DNA of 64,000 nt, taken from Acinetobacter bouvetii DSM 14964 = CIP 107468 (GTDB lineage Bacteria > Pseudomonadota > Gammaproteobacteria > Pseudomonadales > Moraxellaceae). The notes under the pieces are model-generated. The model did not search any database. It worked only from the letters and a program-made list of their open reading frames with translations, and was not told the DNA's origin. The stretch lies in contig NZ_KB849725.1 in the NCBI RefSeq assembly GCF_000368865.1, forward strand, positions 490,082-554,081, written 5' to 3'. The translations under genes were made by a program, and so were the position numbers. This document shows positions 35,724 through 49,503 of this stretch, one piece after another (positions within the stretch are counted from its first letter, which is position 1; every line of letters begins with the position of its first letter).

Positions 35724-37703
35724 TTATTCTCTAGACAGGGCATCGACAGGGTTCAGCTGCGCAGCGTTGCGTGCGGGAATGAATCCGAATACGATGCCGA
35801 TCATGCTTGAGCAGACAAAGGCTGCGGCAATCGATGTGGTTGAATAGGCCATCTGGAAGGTATCTCCGGCAAAATGACTGATAATTTGTCCAATGCCTAA
35901 AGACAGCAAGACGCCTAAGATGCCGCCCAGAATACAGACCAGAACCGCTTCGATTAAGAACTGCTGCAAGATGTCGCTTTGACGCGCGCCAACCGCCATG
36001 CGCACCCCGATTTCCTGTGTGCGTTCAGTGACGGAAACCAGCATAATATTCATCACCCCAATCCCGCCGACCACAAGCGAGATCACTGCAATGGCAGACA
36101 CCAGCAGCGTCATGGTTTGCGTGGTTTGCTGAATGGTTTCGCGGATACTGTCAGAGTTTTGGGTAAACACGTCTTGCGCGCCATGGCGCTGCACCAGCAG
36201 ATTCAAAATGGCATTTTCAGCGGCTGCGCTCGGATATTCATCCTTCACCCGCACAATAATGCTGCGCACATTGGCCTGTCCCAGCATGCGGCTCATCACC
36301 GTTGAGTAAGGCAGATAGACATTTAAGCTGTCATTATTGCCCATCATGCCGGTTTGCGCTTCTACGACGCCGATAATGCGGCTCGGGACGCTGCCCAGCA
36401 GAATCACTTGCCCGACTGGGTCGGTTCCATCGCTGAAAAAGGTCTTTTTGGTATTGTCATCAATGACCACATCCTGAGACTGCTCAGTAACGCTTTCCTG
36501 ATCAAAGGGCTGACCGGACGCAAAGGTCAAGCCTTTAACATAAAAGTAATCTGCGCTGACGCCATTTACCGTTGCAGAGGCTTCGGTATCTTTAAAACGC
36601 GCCGTAACACTGCTGCTGACGGTTGGGCTGACGCCGTCTACATAGGGCTGTTCGGACAGGGCTGTGGCATCGGCAGGAACCAAAGTTTTCACTTGAGCCG
36701 AGCGTGAGTTATCGCCAAAGCCGCGCCCTTGGTATACGGTAATGGTATTGGTGCCGAGGCTGCTGATATTTTCTAGAATCTGCTTTTGCGAGCCATTGCC
36801 CAGCGCGACCACAGATACAACAGAAGCAATACCAATGATAATGCCTAGCATGGTCAGGAACGTACGCATGCGGTGTGCATTCATGGCCAGAAGCGCCATG
36901 CGGAAGGCTTCGCTTAACCGGTCCGCGGCAGAGCGCCATGCCGGCGTCCTTTTTTTGATGGCCGGCTGCAATTCCTGCTTTTCTAAAGGTTCATCATCTG
37001 TTTCAGGCACATTCGGCAGATCGGAAATAATGTTGCCGTCACTGATCTCAATAATACGGGTCGCATTTTTTGCCACATTGTGATCATGCGTGACCAAAAT
37101 GATGGTATGGCCTTTGGCATTCAGCTCGCGCAAAATACGCATCACTTCAATGCCGCTGTTTTTGTCCAATGCGCCTGTGGGTTCATCGGCTAAGATGACA
37201 TCGCCGCCATTCATCAGCGCGCGGGCAATGGAAACCCGCTGCTGCTGCCCGCCTGACAGCTGGCTGGGGCGGTTTTGGGTTTTTTCAGCCAGCCCTAAGT
37301 CGGTCAGCAGGTCTTTGGCGCGCTGCTGGCGTTCAGCTGCATCCACACCTGCATAAACTGCAGGCACTTCTACGTTGCCGGCCGCGTTTAAATCGCCAAG
37401 AAGATGATAGCGCTGGAAAATAAAGCCGAAATACTCACGGCGCAGCTGCGCCAGTTCATCGGGTTCAAGCTGGCGGGTTTCACGGCCTTTAACTTTATAG
37501 CTGCCGCTGGACGGCTGATCCAGGCAGCCGAGAATATTCATTAAGGTCGATTTGCCTGAACCGGACTGGCCGACAATCGCGACTAATTCGCCAGGATAAA
37601 TTGCTAAATTTATGCCTTTTAAGATTTGAACCGTGCTTTCCCCTGCCGGGAATTCACGAGTCAGATCTTTCACCTCAAGCAGAGGCTGCTGATGTTGACT
37701 CAT
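35724..37703 (-). CDS. macB: MacB-type ABC exporter (ATPase-permease)
   Basis: MacB powers export of macrolides, peptides or lipopeptides from the periplasm through the outer-membrane channel. The 659-aa protein has an N-terminal ATPase with Walker [10 protein letters not shown] (45-53), signature LSGGQQQR and Walker [13 protein letters not shown]. After it comes the first membrane helix, the periplasmic domain ([24 protein letters not shown]) and three C-terminal helices with the [16 protein letters not shown]tsX signature. It begins two bases after macA ends. Substrate is not decided by sequence. Confidence 0.95.
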   Translation of the reverse strand: MSQHQQPLLEVKDLTREFPAGESTVQILKGINLAIYPGELVAIVGQSGSGKSTLMNILGCLDQPSSGSYKVKGRETRQLEPDELAQLRREYFGFIFQRYHLLGDLNAAGNVEVPAVYAGVDAAERQQRAKDLLTDLGLAEKTQNRPSQLSGGQQQRVSIARALMNGGDVILADEPTGALDKNSGIEVMRILRELNAKGHTIILVTHDHNVAKNATRIIEISDGNIISDLPNVPETDDEPLEKQELQPAIKKRTPAWRSAADRLSEAFRMALLAMNAHRMRTFLTMLGIIIGIASVVSVVALGNGSQKQILENISSLGTNTITVYQGRGFGDNSRSAQVKTLVPADATALSEQPYVDGVSPTVSSSVTARFKDTEASATVNGVSADYFYVKGLTFASGQPFDQESVTEQSQDVVIDDNTKKTFFSDGTDPVGQVILLGSVPSRIIGVVEAQTGMMGNNDSLNVYLPYSTVMSRMLGQANVRSIIVRVKDEYPSAAAENAILNLLVQRHGAQDVFTQNSDSIRETIQQTTQTMTLLVSAIAVISLVVGGIGVMNIMLVSVTERTQEIGVRMAVGARQSDILQQFLIEAVLVCILGGILGVLLSLGIGQIISHFAGDTFQMAYSTTSIAAAFVCSSMIGIVFGFIPARNAAQLNPVDALSRE

Positions 37704-37705
37704 GA

Positions 37706-39043
37706 TTACATTCTCATTGGGCCGGCGTTGCGGTTGCTGCGTTTTGCAGAATCATTGCTGGTGTCTGAACCATCGGCGATCACCACCTTTTCACCTTGCT
37801 TCAAGCCTTTCAGCACTTGCGCAGTAACCCGGTTGTTTAAGCCGATGAGCACTGGCTGCGGTTTCGCTGAGCCGTCCGCCTGAACCACACGCACCATTGC
37901 CATAGAGGCTTTGCCTTGCTGGATTAAGGCTTTTTCCGCATCAGACAGTTCTAAGCGTTTTGGGCGGCTGGCTTTAGCCGGGTCATTGCTGGCCGCAGCT
38001 TGGCTGGCTGCGCTATCATTGCCTGTGCTGTTTTTATTTTTGCGGTCAGGACGGTTGGATGCTTGAATGGCTGCGGCTGGAATCGTCAGCGCATTTTTTG
38101 CTTCGTCTAAAATAATGTAAACCTGCGCAGTCATATCAATACGCAGCTTGCCGTCTTCATTTGGCACATCAAACAAAGCGTTGTAGTACACCGCCGTGCT
38201 GGAAGAAGAGGTTGAACTGTTGCTGGTTTCATTATTGATTGAAGAGGGTGCAGGTTCAACCTGGCGCAAAGCTGCATAATGTTTGGTTTCACTGTCGCCT
38301 AAGGTGGTGAAATATACACGCTGGCCTTTTTCAACTTTCATGACATCGGCTTCTGAAATTTCAGCTTTGATGGTCATATCGTTTAATTTTGCCAATTTAA
38401 CGATGGTTGGCGCGCTTTGATTGGCGTTCACGGTTTGGCCTTCTTCAGTCACAATCGCCACAATTGTGCCATCCATAGGCGCTACAATCTGGGTGTAGCC
38501 TAAATCTTCTTTTGCTGTGGCCAACGTCAGGCGCGACTGTTCGATTTGCGCGTTAATGGCATCAATATCGGCCTGTGCAGTTTTAAAGCTGGCTAAGGCC
38601 GATTCCAATTCAGCGCGTGAGGTCGCATCTTGCGCATACATGGCTTTTTGGCGGTTATATTCCGCTTCGACTTTGGCTAAGTTGGCATTTTTTACAGCCA
38701 GCTGCGCCTGCTGATTTTTAATGCTGGCTTCAGCGGTTTTTAAATCATTGGTTTGGCGGACAGAGTCAATCTGCGCAATCACCTGGCCCTGTTTGACTTG
38801 GTCACCCAGCTGCACATACATCTTTTTAACCTGTCCAGAGACCTGCGCGCCGACGCTGACCATTTTGGCTGCTTCAAGCACACCTGTCGCCAATACCGAG
38901 TTCTCTAAATCAGCACGGGACACTTCAGCGGTGATGTATTGCGGCTGTTCCTGCTTGGGCTTAAAAAAATACCAGGCGGTGAGGGCAACGGCCAGAGTGC
39001 AGACAATCGCAAGCATAATTTTGGTTGGTTTTATTTTTGGCAT
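37706..39043 (-). CDS. macA: MacA-type periplasmic adaptor (HlyD family)
   Basis: MacA links MacB to the outer-membrane channel. The 445-aa protein has an N-terminal membrane anchor ([18 protein letters not shown]), a lipoyl/barrel-sandwich domain ([14 protein letters not shown]), a coiled-coil hairpin at about 95-165 and a beta-barrel domain ([13 protein letters not shown]). The C-terminal portion carries an unusual Asn/Ser/Ala/Lys-rich insert at about residues 330-365, compared with typical members. First gene of the three-gene unit. Confidence 0.93.
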   Translation of the reverse strand: MPKIKPTKIMLAIVCTLAVALTAWYFFKPKQEQPQYITAEVSRADLENSVLATGVLEAAKMVSVGAQVSGQVKKMYVQLGDQVKQGQVIAQIDSVRQTNDLKTAEASIKNQQAQLAVKNANLAKVEAEYNRQKAMYAQDATSRAELESALASFKTAQADIDAINAQIEQSRLTLATAKEDLGYTQIVAPMDGTIVAIVTEEGQTVNANQSAPTIVKLAKLNDMTIKAEISEADVMKVEKGQRVYFTTLGDSETKHYAALRQVEPAPSSINNETSNSSTSSSSTAVYYNALFDVPNEDGKLRIDMTAQVYIILDEAKNALTIPAAAIQASNRPDRKNKNSTGNDSAASQAAASNDPAKASRPKRLELSDAEKALIQQGKASMAMVRVVQADGSAKPQPVLIGLNNRVTAQVLKGLKQGEKVVIADGSDTSNDSAKRSNRNAGPMRM

Positions 39044-39633
39044 ATGGGGCAGGCATGAAAAGTATAATTTTTAGATTATAAGTTCGAAATGCGGATAAAC
39101 CGTGAATTTTTTATTCCAAACCGAAATGATTATTATTTTAAGTGGCGAATTGAGCTGCTAAAGCCCTTGTGAAGATCATTTTTCTCGCATTTTTTGCATG
39201 ACTGCATTTCTGCACAATAGAAATGTCAGCAAATTTAGAAGAGCTGCTCTGGAAGCATCATCAGACCTTATGAATGGCTGCTTGAGTCTGATTGTGAAAG
39301 CATGTAGAAAAACTGTGATAAACAGGTATCTGCGATAGCGAGTGTTGCTGAAGCGGAAGTTAAATTCAGAACAAAAACTTCTGATTGTGCTGAATAGCTG
39401 GTGTTCAAACTATTTTGTATTCGGGTTTTTGCTGTTGAATTTATGGTGAAAAATCTGGCGCTTAATTCAGCTGAATAAGTTTGAAAATTATATCTTATGT
39501 CTATAGCTTTCAAGAATAAAAAATTGTAAGATCAAATCCCATAAAAAAATTATGGGATTAAGAATAAGAAAGATTTGCATAACAATTGTGCAGGAAATAT
39601 TTCTTGAATATGGAAATTTATAAGGGGTAAATG
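39044..39633. other. Divergent intergenic region macA / bacteriohemerythrin
   Basis: About 590 bases, AT-rich. It carries a perfect 10-bp inverted repeat AATCCCATAA/TTATGGGATT (39535-39544, 39550-39559), about 75 bases before the hemerythrin start. No U tract follows, so it is not a normal terminator and may be an operator. An 81-codon frame on the minus strand (39268-39513) is Ser/Thr-rich and unconvincing. Confidence 0.45.
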
Positions 39634-40083
39634 ATGGAGTGGAATGACAGCTATAATATCGGCATCGATGTGATTGATCATCAGCACCGCCAAATTTTAG
39701 ATTATATTAATGCTTTGGATCAAATTAGAGTCAGCGGAGAGCGCGATAAGATCAGAGAGGTCTTAAACGATCTGATTGACTATACGCAATCGCATTTCAG
39801 CTTTGAAGAAAATTTACTGGAGCAAGTGCATTATCAGTATTTGCCCTCCCACAGAGGCATTCACGAATTATTTGTCAAGCGGCTGAATGATTACCGTCAA
39901 AAATTTGAGCTTGGGGAATCGATCGAAAATGACTTGTACCGCTTATTGTCAAAGTGGCTGATTAACCATATTCAGCATGATGATCAGGACTATGTGGATA
40001 GTGTGAGAGACAATATGCTGCACTATTTGCGCGCGCAGGAACAGAAAAAAGGCAAAAGCTGGTTTTCGCGTTTCTTCAGTTAA
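39634..40083 (+). CDS. Bacteriohemerythrin
   Basis: A 149-aa O2-binding diiron protein. The ligand pattern is present: DHQH (16 and 18), HFSFEE, HRGIHELF and NHIQHDDQDY, giving the H...HxxxE...HxxxH...HxxxxD series. Such proteins deliver, store or sense oxygen in the cytoplasm. ATG 39634 sits 6 bases after AAGGGG; the ATG at 39631 would be only 3 bases away, so I prefer the second. It is a separate unit, convergent with holA with a 4-base overlap. Confidence 0.9.
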   Translation: MEWNDSYNIGIDVIDHQHRQILDYINALDQIRVSGERDKIREVLNDLIDYTQSHFSFEENLLEQVHYQYLPSHRGIHELFVKRLNDYRQKFELGESIENDLYRLLSKWLINHIQHDDQDYVDSVRDNMLHYLRAQEQKKGKSWFSRFFS

Positions 40084-41078
40084 GCCATTGACGGTGCAAA
40101 TAAAGTTTTGCCGCACAGGCTGGCAATCGCTTGCAGCACCAAATGTTCAGGGTTTTCATCGCCTAGGCCTTTGATGGAGGCATCAATGCGCAGCAGCAGG
40201 GCAGGCCAAGTCAAGAAAACATTGGCATCCAGGCGGCGCAATGCCTGCTGATACAGGCTGATTTTGGTTTTCCAAATTCCCAGCTGCAATGCATTTTGCG
40301 GCTGTTCAAACAGCGCCATCAGCAGGCGCATTTCTTTACTGATGCTCCAAAGGATGAGTGACATCGGTTCGCCAGAAGCGATCAGGTACTGAAAAATTTT
40401 AACAGCCTGCGCCAAGTTGCCCTGCAGCAGCGCGTCATTCATATCATAAGTTGTGTAGCGGGACTGATCCTGCAGGCAAGAATACAGATGATCAATTTGA
40501 ATGATCTCGACATCTGAAAATGTGTCGCTGACCCGCATCAGGCTGTTTTTAGCCGCCAGCAGGTTATGTTCATGATGCTGTTCTAGCCATTGCCATGCAT
40601 CATTGGCCAGCTTGATCCCGAGCTTTTGCGCTTCGGCAGCTAAAATTTGCTGACGGTCTTTCGGATAATTTGCTGTGAGCGCAACATTCACGCCATTGGC
40701 GTCAATGACTTGAAAAAATGCCGTTTTCAGGCTGCTGGCATCCTGTTTGGGCATCACAACCAGCAGGAGGTTGTGCTCATTGTGCTGAATATAGCTTTTC
40801 AGCTCTTTGAGGCCATTGGCATCAGGCTTAATGCTGCCATGAACTTCAATAGCCAGCTGGCTGGAAAACAGCGATAGGCTGTTCAGCGCATTAAATACGG
40901 TTTTCCAGTCACTGACGCTGCTGATGTCATAGCGCTGCCGTTCGATATCCTGCTTATGCCAGCTGGCGCGGAATGCATCAATCAGATTCTGTTCCAGCAG
41001 CGGTTCCTGACCATGCAGCACCCATGCGCCGCGGGCTTCATCGACACGCTTAAGCGCTTGCAGGTAATCGAGCTTCAT
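40080..41078 (-). CDS. holA: DNA polymerase III subunit delta
   Basis: HolA is the delta subunit of the clamp loader that opens the beta clamp. The 332-aa protein shows family segments VLHGQEPLLEQNLIDAFR, YDISSVSDWKTVFNALNSLSLFSSQ and the AAA+-like helical domain. It follows lptE by 14 bases, in the usual leuS-lptE-holA order. Confidence 0.92.
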   Translation of the reverse strand: MKLDYLQALKRVDEARGAWVLHGQEPLLEQNLIDAFRASWHKQDIERQRYDISSVSDWKTVFNALNSLSLFSSQLAIEVHGSIKPDANGLKELKSYIQHNEHNLLLVVMPKQDASSLKTAFFQVIDANGVNVALTANYPKDRQQILAAEAQKLGIKLANDAWQWLEQHHEHNLLAAKNSLMRVSDTFSDVEIIQIDHLYSCLQDQSRYTTYDMNDALLQGNLAQAVKIFQYLIASGEPMSLILWSISKEMRLLMALFEQPQNALQLGIWKTKISLYQQALRRLDANVFLTWPALLLRIDASIKGLGDENPEHLVLQAIASLCGKTLFAPSMA

Positions 41079-41092
41079 AAATACAGTTCAGC

Positions 41093-41626
41093 TTATTTGG
41101 CAGCTGGCGCTGCTGTGCGCTGAATTGCCAGCGGCAGGCGGTTCGATGCAATTTGGCGGGCAATCTGCTGCGCCACATCATCAATGATCACCTGATTCAG
41201 GAATTTTTGTTCCTGATCATCAGTATTCACTGTTGCGACATCATATTGATAGGTGCGTGTCGCCATAACCGTGCGCGGTTCTGTGACCGGGTTGCCTTGC
41301 GCATCTTCAATGCGGAAAGTGACACTCAGGCGGAGCAGTGTTTCAACCAGCTTGCCATTCAGCTCCATGCGGCGCGGCGTATAGTCCAGTACGCGCAGCG
41401 TATAGGCCTGAGCGTCGTTATTGATTTTAATTCCGGCAGCGCCTAAGTAAATATTCAATTTTTCTTCAAGTTCTTCGGTATCTTTGGGCAAAGCCAGTTT
41501 CATGTTGGCATAAGTGACCGGCGCAACATTAGGATTGGTGCCTTTTAAATGGAAGCCGCAGCCCGTCAAGCCTGCACCTAGACCCAAGGTTAATACGATT
41601 GCTGCAGCGCGTTGAACCAAATGCAT
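41093..41626 (-). CDS. lptE: LPS-assembly lipoprotein LptE
   Basis: LptE plugs LptD in the outer membrane and helps insert lipopolysaccharide (lipooligosaccharide in this lineage). From ATG 41626 the product is 177 aa with lipobox LTGC (Cys23) and GFHLKG directly after the Cys, as usual for the family. A longer in-frame extension to 41713 lacks family features, and GAGG lies 8 bases before the chosen ATG. Between leuS and holA. Confidence 0.93.
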   Translation of the reverse strand: MHLVQRAAAIVLTLGLGAGLTGCGFHLKGTNPNVAPVTYANMKLALPKDTEELEEKLNIYLGAAGIKINNDAQAYTLRVLDYTPRRMELNGKLVETLLRLSVTFRIEDAQGNPVTEPRTVMATRTYQYDVATVNTDDQEQKFLNQVIIDDVAQQIARQIASNRLPLAIQRTAAPAAK

Positions 41627-41711
41627 GCGGTATCCTCTGATAGGTTTTCTCAAACTTATAGGCAGTTTTGAGATGAATATTGTTTTGTTCAATGCATGGG
41701 ATTGTAAAGTC

Positions 41712-41738
41712 AAAGCCCGCTGACTGGCAACGGGCTTT
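41712..41738 (-). terminator. Hairpin between leuS and lptE
   Basis: Stem AAAGCCCG/CGGGCTTT (41712-41719, 41731-41738) with an 11-base loop. The U run on the minus strand is short, so it may only lower read-through from leuS into lptE-holA. Confidence 0.4.
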
Positions 41739-41763
41739 GTTTGGGAATTGTTTTATTCCTTAA

Positions 41764-41870
41764 GTTCCCTCTCCTTTTAGGAGAGGGTTAGGGAGAGGTT
41801 AATTGATTTAACAACCCTCATCCCAGCCTTCTCCCTGAGCCATATATGGCGCAAGAGAAGGGGGTTATAA
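41764..41870. repeat. REP-like palindromic repeat after leuS
   Basis: Nested palindromes (CCCTCTCCTTTTAGGAGAGGG and an imperfect CCTTCTCCC...GAGAAGG around 41,829-41,862). It shares the CCCTCATCCC-n2-CCTTCTCCC core with the repeat after fabI, so the two copies belong to one dispersed family. Confidence 0.65.
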
Positions 41871-41875
41871 AGCAA

Positions 41876-44518
<2,643 letters not shown>

Positions 44519-44628
44519 TTAAAAAACTGTGTGGTACAGCATAGCGCAAAATGCACTGAAAAGTGAATTTTGCGCCATGCTTTTCTGCGATTGGGGCTGC
44601 AGCTTGCGGCGGAATTAAATTCAGAAAA

Positions 44629-44952
44629 CTACTTCGGCATCTCTTCAGCAGGAATTTGAGGAATATTTGCAGGCTTATTTTCTTGGACTGCTTTTTCAGC
44701 TTCTTTTGCTACCGCTTCTGCATCAGGACTGGCTTCATTCTGTGCAGCAGGCGCAGCTGATGAATTTTTCCAGCCGTAGGTTTCAACTTTTCCTTTTTTA
44801 CTGGCCGATTTCGGCGGCGGAGTAGCGGTGTAATGCGTTGAACCTTTAGCATCCACCCATTTATAAAAATTCTGTGCAAGACTGCTTTGTGCGGTGAAAA
44901 TAAGCGCAAGTGCAGGAAGTGCATTCCCCAATTTTAAAAAAGTCATTTTCAT
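44629..44952 (-). CDS. Secreted DUF4124-domain protein
   Basis: A 107-aa protein with a signal peptide (SLAQ cleavage near residue 26) and the DUF4124 core YKWVDAKGSTHYTATPPP. The remainder is Ala/Glu/Lys/Pro-rich. DUF4124 proteins are small envelope proteins of unknown function, widespread in proteobacteria. AAGGA lies upstream of the ATG. Confidence 0.85.
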   Translation of the reverse strand: MKMTFLKLGNALPALALIFTAQSSLAQNFYKWVDAKGSTHYTATPPPKSASKKGKVETYGWKNSSAAPAAQNEASPDAEAVAKEAEKAVQENKPANIPQIPAEEMPK

Positions 44953-45560
44953 GATGAATTCTTTTCCTTGACTGTATCCAAAATGCAGTTTTAGCCTGCA
45001 TTAAAAAATAAAATTTTGCGCTTTTTTTTACCTTGATGCTATAAATTTTTGAAGCGGATGGGATAAAATGGCGCAGATAGAATGCTGTGCTGTAGAAACT
45101 GCAGCATGCGGCTGAAAATTAGCCAGATATTGCTGCAGGCTGGCTTCAGGCCATGCACGAATACGTTAAGCGGGCCGTTTCGCTGGCTTATATTAATTAA
45201 ATATATTTATCTAATATATAAAATAATTTAATCATTTAGCTTTTTCTTCTGCAAAAGCTGAAAAGAAAAGCGGCGCGGGCAGATTATCCAAAGCTTAAAA
45301 AATAAACGGTCTGTAAATAAACAGAAAAAAGCTAATTTTTAAACTTGACTTTAATAGTCGAAACAACAAAAATGCTGTTTTAGTTTTAAATGCCTTAGTC
45401 GATCACCCTTCGAATAAGTGTCATGTCATGCAATGGACAACTTCTCTAGCCGAGAAGCTGAACAAAGTGAATAAAACATGCTTATCCCAGCAGGTTTTAG
45501 ATCTCATATTGCTCAAACAGCAGTCAGATCACAAATTTTTCCTATTGCCATGAAAACTAT
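44953..45560. other. Long upstream region of ilvI
   Basis: About 600 bases without a firm gene. A possible extended -10 (TGC-TATAAA) lies at 45037-45045, and TTGACT at 45343-45348 is a possible -35. A 41-codon frame at 45428-45553 is discussed in the findings. AT-rich patches flank 45,190-45,330. Confidence 0.4.
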
Positions 45561-45570
45561 GAAATATGTG

Positions 45571-45579
45571 TGCTATAAC
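45571..45579 (+). promoter_or_regulatory. Extended -10 promoter of ilvI
   Basis: TGC-TATAAC at 45571-45579, with ATGAAA at 18 bases upstream as a weak -35. It predicts a leader of about 70 bases, which would contain the hairpin CCAAATG/CATTTGG (45609-45626). Confidence 0.6.
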
Positions 45580-45655
45580 AGTGCATACAGTTAACAAATG
45601 AACTGCCCCAAATGTCTCCCATTTGGCGGTGAAAAAAAGATTAGGGTGAATCACG

Positions 45656-47383
45656 TTGGAACTTTTATCTGGTGGTGAAATGCTTGTTCGCGCATTGGCG
45701 GACGAAGGCGTTGAACATGTTTTTGGATACCCAGGCGGCGCAGTATTGCATATTTACGATGCGCTATTTCAACAAGAACGAATCAATCATTACCTCGTGC
45801 GTCATGAACAAGCTGCGGGCCATATGGCAGATGCTTATTCGCGTGCAACAGGTAAAACGGGTGTAGTGCTGGTCACTTCGGGCCCAGGCGCAACCAATAC
45901 TGTAACTCCAATCGCAACAGCTTATATGGACTCAATCCCAATGGTGATTTTGTCTGGTCAAGTTGCTTCGCATTTAATTGGTGAAGATGCGTTCCAGGAA
46001 ACAGATATGGTGGGTATTTCACGTCCAATCGTGAAACACAGCTTCCAAGTGCGTCATGCCAGTGAAATCCCTGCAATTATCAAAAAAGCATTTTATATCG
46101 CATCTTCAGGCCGTCCAGGACCTGTTGTTGTTGATATTCCTAAAGATGCAACCAATCCTGCAGAAAAATTCGCTTACGAATATCCTGAAAAAGTGAAGAT
46201 GCGCTCATACCAGCCGCCTCACCGCGGTCATTCAGGCCAAATCCGCAAAGCGATTGATGAGCTGATTAACGCGAAGCGTCCTGTTATATATTCAGGCGGT
46301 GGTGTTGTTCAAGGCAATGCTTCTGAGCAATTGACTGAACTTGCGCATTTGCTAGGTTACCCAGTAACAAATACTTTGATGGGCCTAGGCGCGTTCCCGG
46401 GCAATGATCCGCAATTTATCGGTATGCTGGGCATGCATGGTACATACGAAGCCAACATGACGATGCACAATGCAGATGTGATTCTGTGTATCGGCGCGCG
46501 TTTTGATGACCGTGTAACTAACAACCCTGCGAAATTCTGTCCAAACGCTAAAGTCATTCATATTGACATTGATCCTGCGACAATTTCGAAAACCATCATG
46601 GCGCACATCCCAATTGTGGGCGCGGTAGAACCTGTATTGCAGGAAATGCTGGCGCAATTGAAACAGTTGAATGTATCTAAGCCAAATCCAGAAATCATTG
46701 CGGATTGGTGGAAGCAAATTGATGAATGGCGTCAAGTTCATGGCTTGAAGTATGAGAAAACGACTGATGGTACAATGAAGCCGCAGCAAGTCGTTGCCGC
46801 TTTAGACAAAATTACCAATAGCCAAGCGATTATTACTTCAGACGTTGGCCAGCATCAAATGTTTGGCGCGCTGTACTATAAATATACGCGTCCACGTCAA
46901 TGGATCAACTCAGGTGGCCTAGGTACGATGGGTGTGGGCTTGCCATATGCGATGGCAGCCAAGCTTGCGTTCCCGGATCAGCAAGTAGTGTGTATCACTG
47001 GCGAAGCTTCAATCCAGATGTGTATTCAAGAGCTGTCTACCTGTAAGCAGTATGGCTTGAATGTGAAAATCTTGTGCTTAAACAACCGTGCGCTTGGCAT
47101 GGTAAAACAATGGCAGGATATGAACTACGAAGGCCGCCATTCAAGTTCTTATGTAGAGTCATTGCCTGACTTTGCAAAACTGATGGAAGCTTATGGTCAC
47201 GTTGGTATTCAAATTGACCATGCGGATGAGCTTGAGTCTAAGTTGGCTGAAGCCATGGCGATCAATGACAAGTGCGTATTTATTAACGTGATGGTTGACC
47301 GTTCAGAGCATGTATATCCAATGCTGATTGCTGGTCAGTCAATGAAGGATATGTGGTTAGGCAAAGGGGAGCGTACACAATGA
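45656..47383 (+). CDS. ilvI: Acetolactate synthase 3, catalytic subunit
   Basis: IlvI joins pyruvate with pyruvate or 2-ketobutyrate, the first common step to valine, leucine and isoleucine, using TPP and FAD. The 575-aa protein matches the IlvI type along its length ([37 protein letters not shown]). The catalytic Glu is in [12 protein letters not shown]. The TPP motif reads GEA (449-451) where most have GDG or GEG; the NN follows about 26 residues later. The start is TTG, with AGGGTG upstream. It overlaps ilvH by four bases (ATGA). Confidence 0.96.
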   Translation: MELLSGGEMLVRALADEGVEHVFGYPGGAVLHIYDALFQQERINHYLVRHEQAAGHMADAYSRATGKTGVVLVTSGPGATNTVTPIATAYMDSIPMVILSGQVASHLIGEDAFQETDMVGISRPIVKHSFQVRHASEIPAIIKKAFYIASSGRPGPVVVDIPKDATNPAEKFAYEYPEKVKMRSYQPPHRGHSGQIRKAIDELINAKRPVIYSGGGVVQGNASEQLTELAHLLGYPVTNTLMGLGAFPGNDPQFIGMLGMHGTYEANMTMHNADVILCIGARFDDRVTNNPAKFCPNAKVIHIDIDPATISKTIMAHIPIVGAVEPVLQEMLAQLKQLNVSKPNPEIIADWWKQIDEWRQVHGLKYEKTTDGTMKPQQVVAALDKITNSQAIITSDVGQHQMFGALYYKYTRPRQWINSGGLGTMGVGLPYAMAAKLAFPDQQVVCITGEASIQMCIQELSTCKQYGLNVKILCLNNRALGMVKQWQDMNYEGRHSSSYVESLPDFAKLMEAYGHVGIQIDHADELESKLAEAMAINDKCVFINVMVDRSEHVYPMLIAGQSMKDMWLGKGERTQ

Positions 47384-47871
47384 GACACATTATCTCTGTA
47401 CTCGTAGAAAACGAAGCTGGCGCGCTTTCCCGTTTGGTTGGCCTGTTTTCTCAGCGTAATTACAACATTGAGACTTTAAATGTTGCACCGACTGAAGATC
47501 CGACATTATCTCGTCTTACGCTGACCACTTACGGCGATGACCACAAAATTGAACAGATTACCAAGCAGCTGAATAAGTTGGTTGAAGTGGTAAAAGTGGT
47601 TGATTTGTCTGAAGGCGCGCACATTGAGCGCGAGCTGATGCTGATTAAGGTGAAAGCTTTAGGCGCAGCGCGTGCAGAAATTAAACGCACAGCGGATATT
47701 TTCCGTGCGCAAGTTGTCGATGTAACGCCGACGACGTATACCATCCAGATTGCAGGTACGACTGAAAAAATTGATGGCTTTATTGATGCCTTGGCTGAAA
47801 ATACCATTCTGGAAGTCGTTCGTTCAGGCGTATCTGGTATCGCACGCGGCGAAAAAGTTTTAACAATCTAA
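47380..47871 (+). CDS. ilvH: Acetolactate synthase 3, regulatory subunit
   Basis: IlvH gives the enzyme feedback inhibition by valine. The 163-aa protein has an N-terminal ACT domain ([23 protein letters not shown]) and the C-terminal ALS_ss domain. ATG 47380 overlaps the ilvI stop (ATGA), a typical coupled start; the in-frame upstream start would lie inside ilvI. Confidence 0.96.
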   Translation: MRHIISVLVENEAGALSRLVGLFSQRNYNIETLNVAPTEDPTLSRLTLTTYGDDHKIEQITKQLNKLVEVVKVVDLSEGAHIERELMLIKVKALGAARAEIKRTADIFRAQVVDVTPTTYTIQIAGTTEKIDGFIDALAENTILEVVRSGVSGIARGEKVLTI

Positions 47872-47966
47872 TTTTTAACAAATACATCCTCTCTTGTTTT
47901 AGAGAGAGGAGCTTAATTGAGTGAAAATAAGAACTCACTTATTAAGTAAGGAAACAAAGCATTTAA

Positions 47967-48995
<1,029 letters not shown>

Positions 48996-49011
48996 GTTTT
49001 AGTTTTCTTTT

Positions 49012-49041
49012 AAAAAACCCACTCGATTGAGTGGGTTTTTT
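49012..49041 (+). terminator. Terminator of ilvC
   Basis: Perfect 13-bp stem AAAAAACCCACTC/GAGTGGGTTTTTT with a GATT loop and internal U tract, 17 bases past the stop. Confidence 0.92.
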
Positions 49042-49503
49042 ATTGGGATGGGAAGATCAAAATTACGTACCTTAAAAGAGTCAAGCGGGCAGGATTTTAG
49101 ACCAAGAAAAAAATGCAGTTTTTGATTGAGTTGATTTTAGAACTGTAAAAAGAACGTTTCTTATCAACATGCGGACGTTGATGCAGGCTTGAAGCTATTG
49201 GAGGCTTAAGGTTTAGATGTCTCTTGTTTGGAGGATTCAGTCAGTTTTTACGGTACGGCATGTATCTTCAAGAGCTGAAAATTTCGCAGGATGCTTTGCT
49301 TAATCTGCAATTTGGAATTGGCGGAGTTTATGCATCTAAAATTGAAAGGTGTTGCGTGGACGTTGAAAATGGGATGCTTGAAAAAAAAATAAGTCAAACC
49401 GCTATGCTTTTGCTGCAAAACTCATAAAAAGCGTTTCACGCTGTTGCAAAAATGTTGTGATACATTACTCATAAATCATTCTTTTTTTGAGTGTGGCTCC
49501 GCA
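49042..49503. other. Spacer between ilvC and the XAC2610-like gene
   Basis: About 460 bases. A 67-codon frame at 49224-49427 starts at TTG with no family match; I do not call it a gene. No operator or repeat seen. Confidence 0.4.

Noticed and set aside
39268..39513. 81-codon minus-strand open frame upstream of hemerythrin
   Set aside because: Ser/Thr-rich without family signal and in an AT-rich promoter region.
41712..41738. Strong terminator ending leuS transcription
   Set aside because: The U run on the minus strand is short and interrupted; kept only as a weak hairpin.
45055..45200. Small RNA gene upstream of ilvI
   Set aside because: Possible -10 boxes and short stems are present, but no stable structure plus terminator could be traced.
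49224..49427. 67-codon plus-strand frame after ilvC
   Set aside because: TTG start, no domain, and the local ATG opens a different 28-codon frame.
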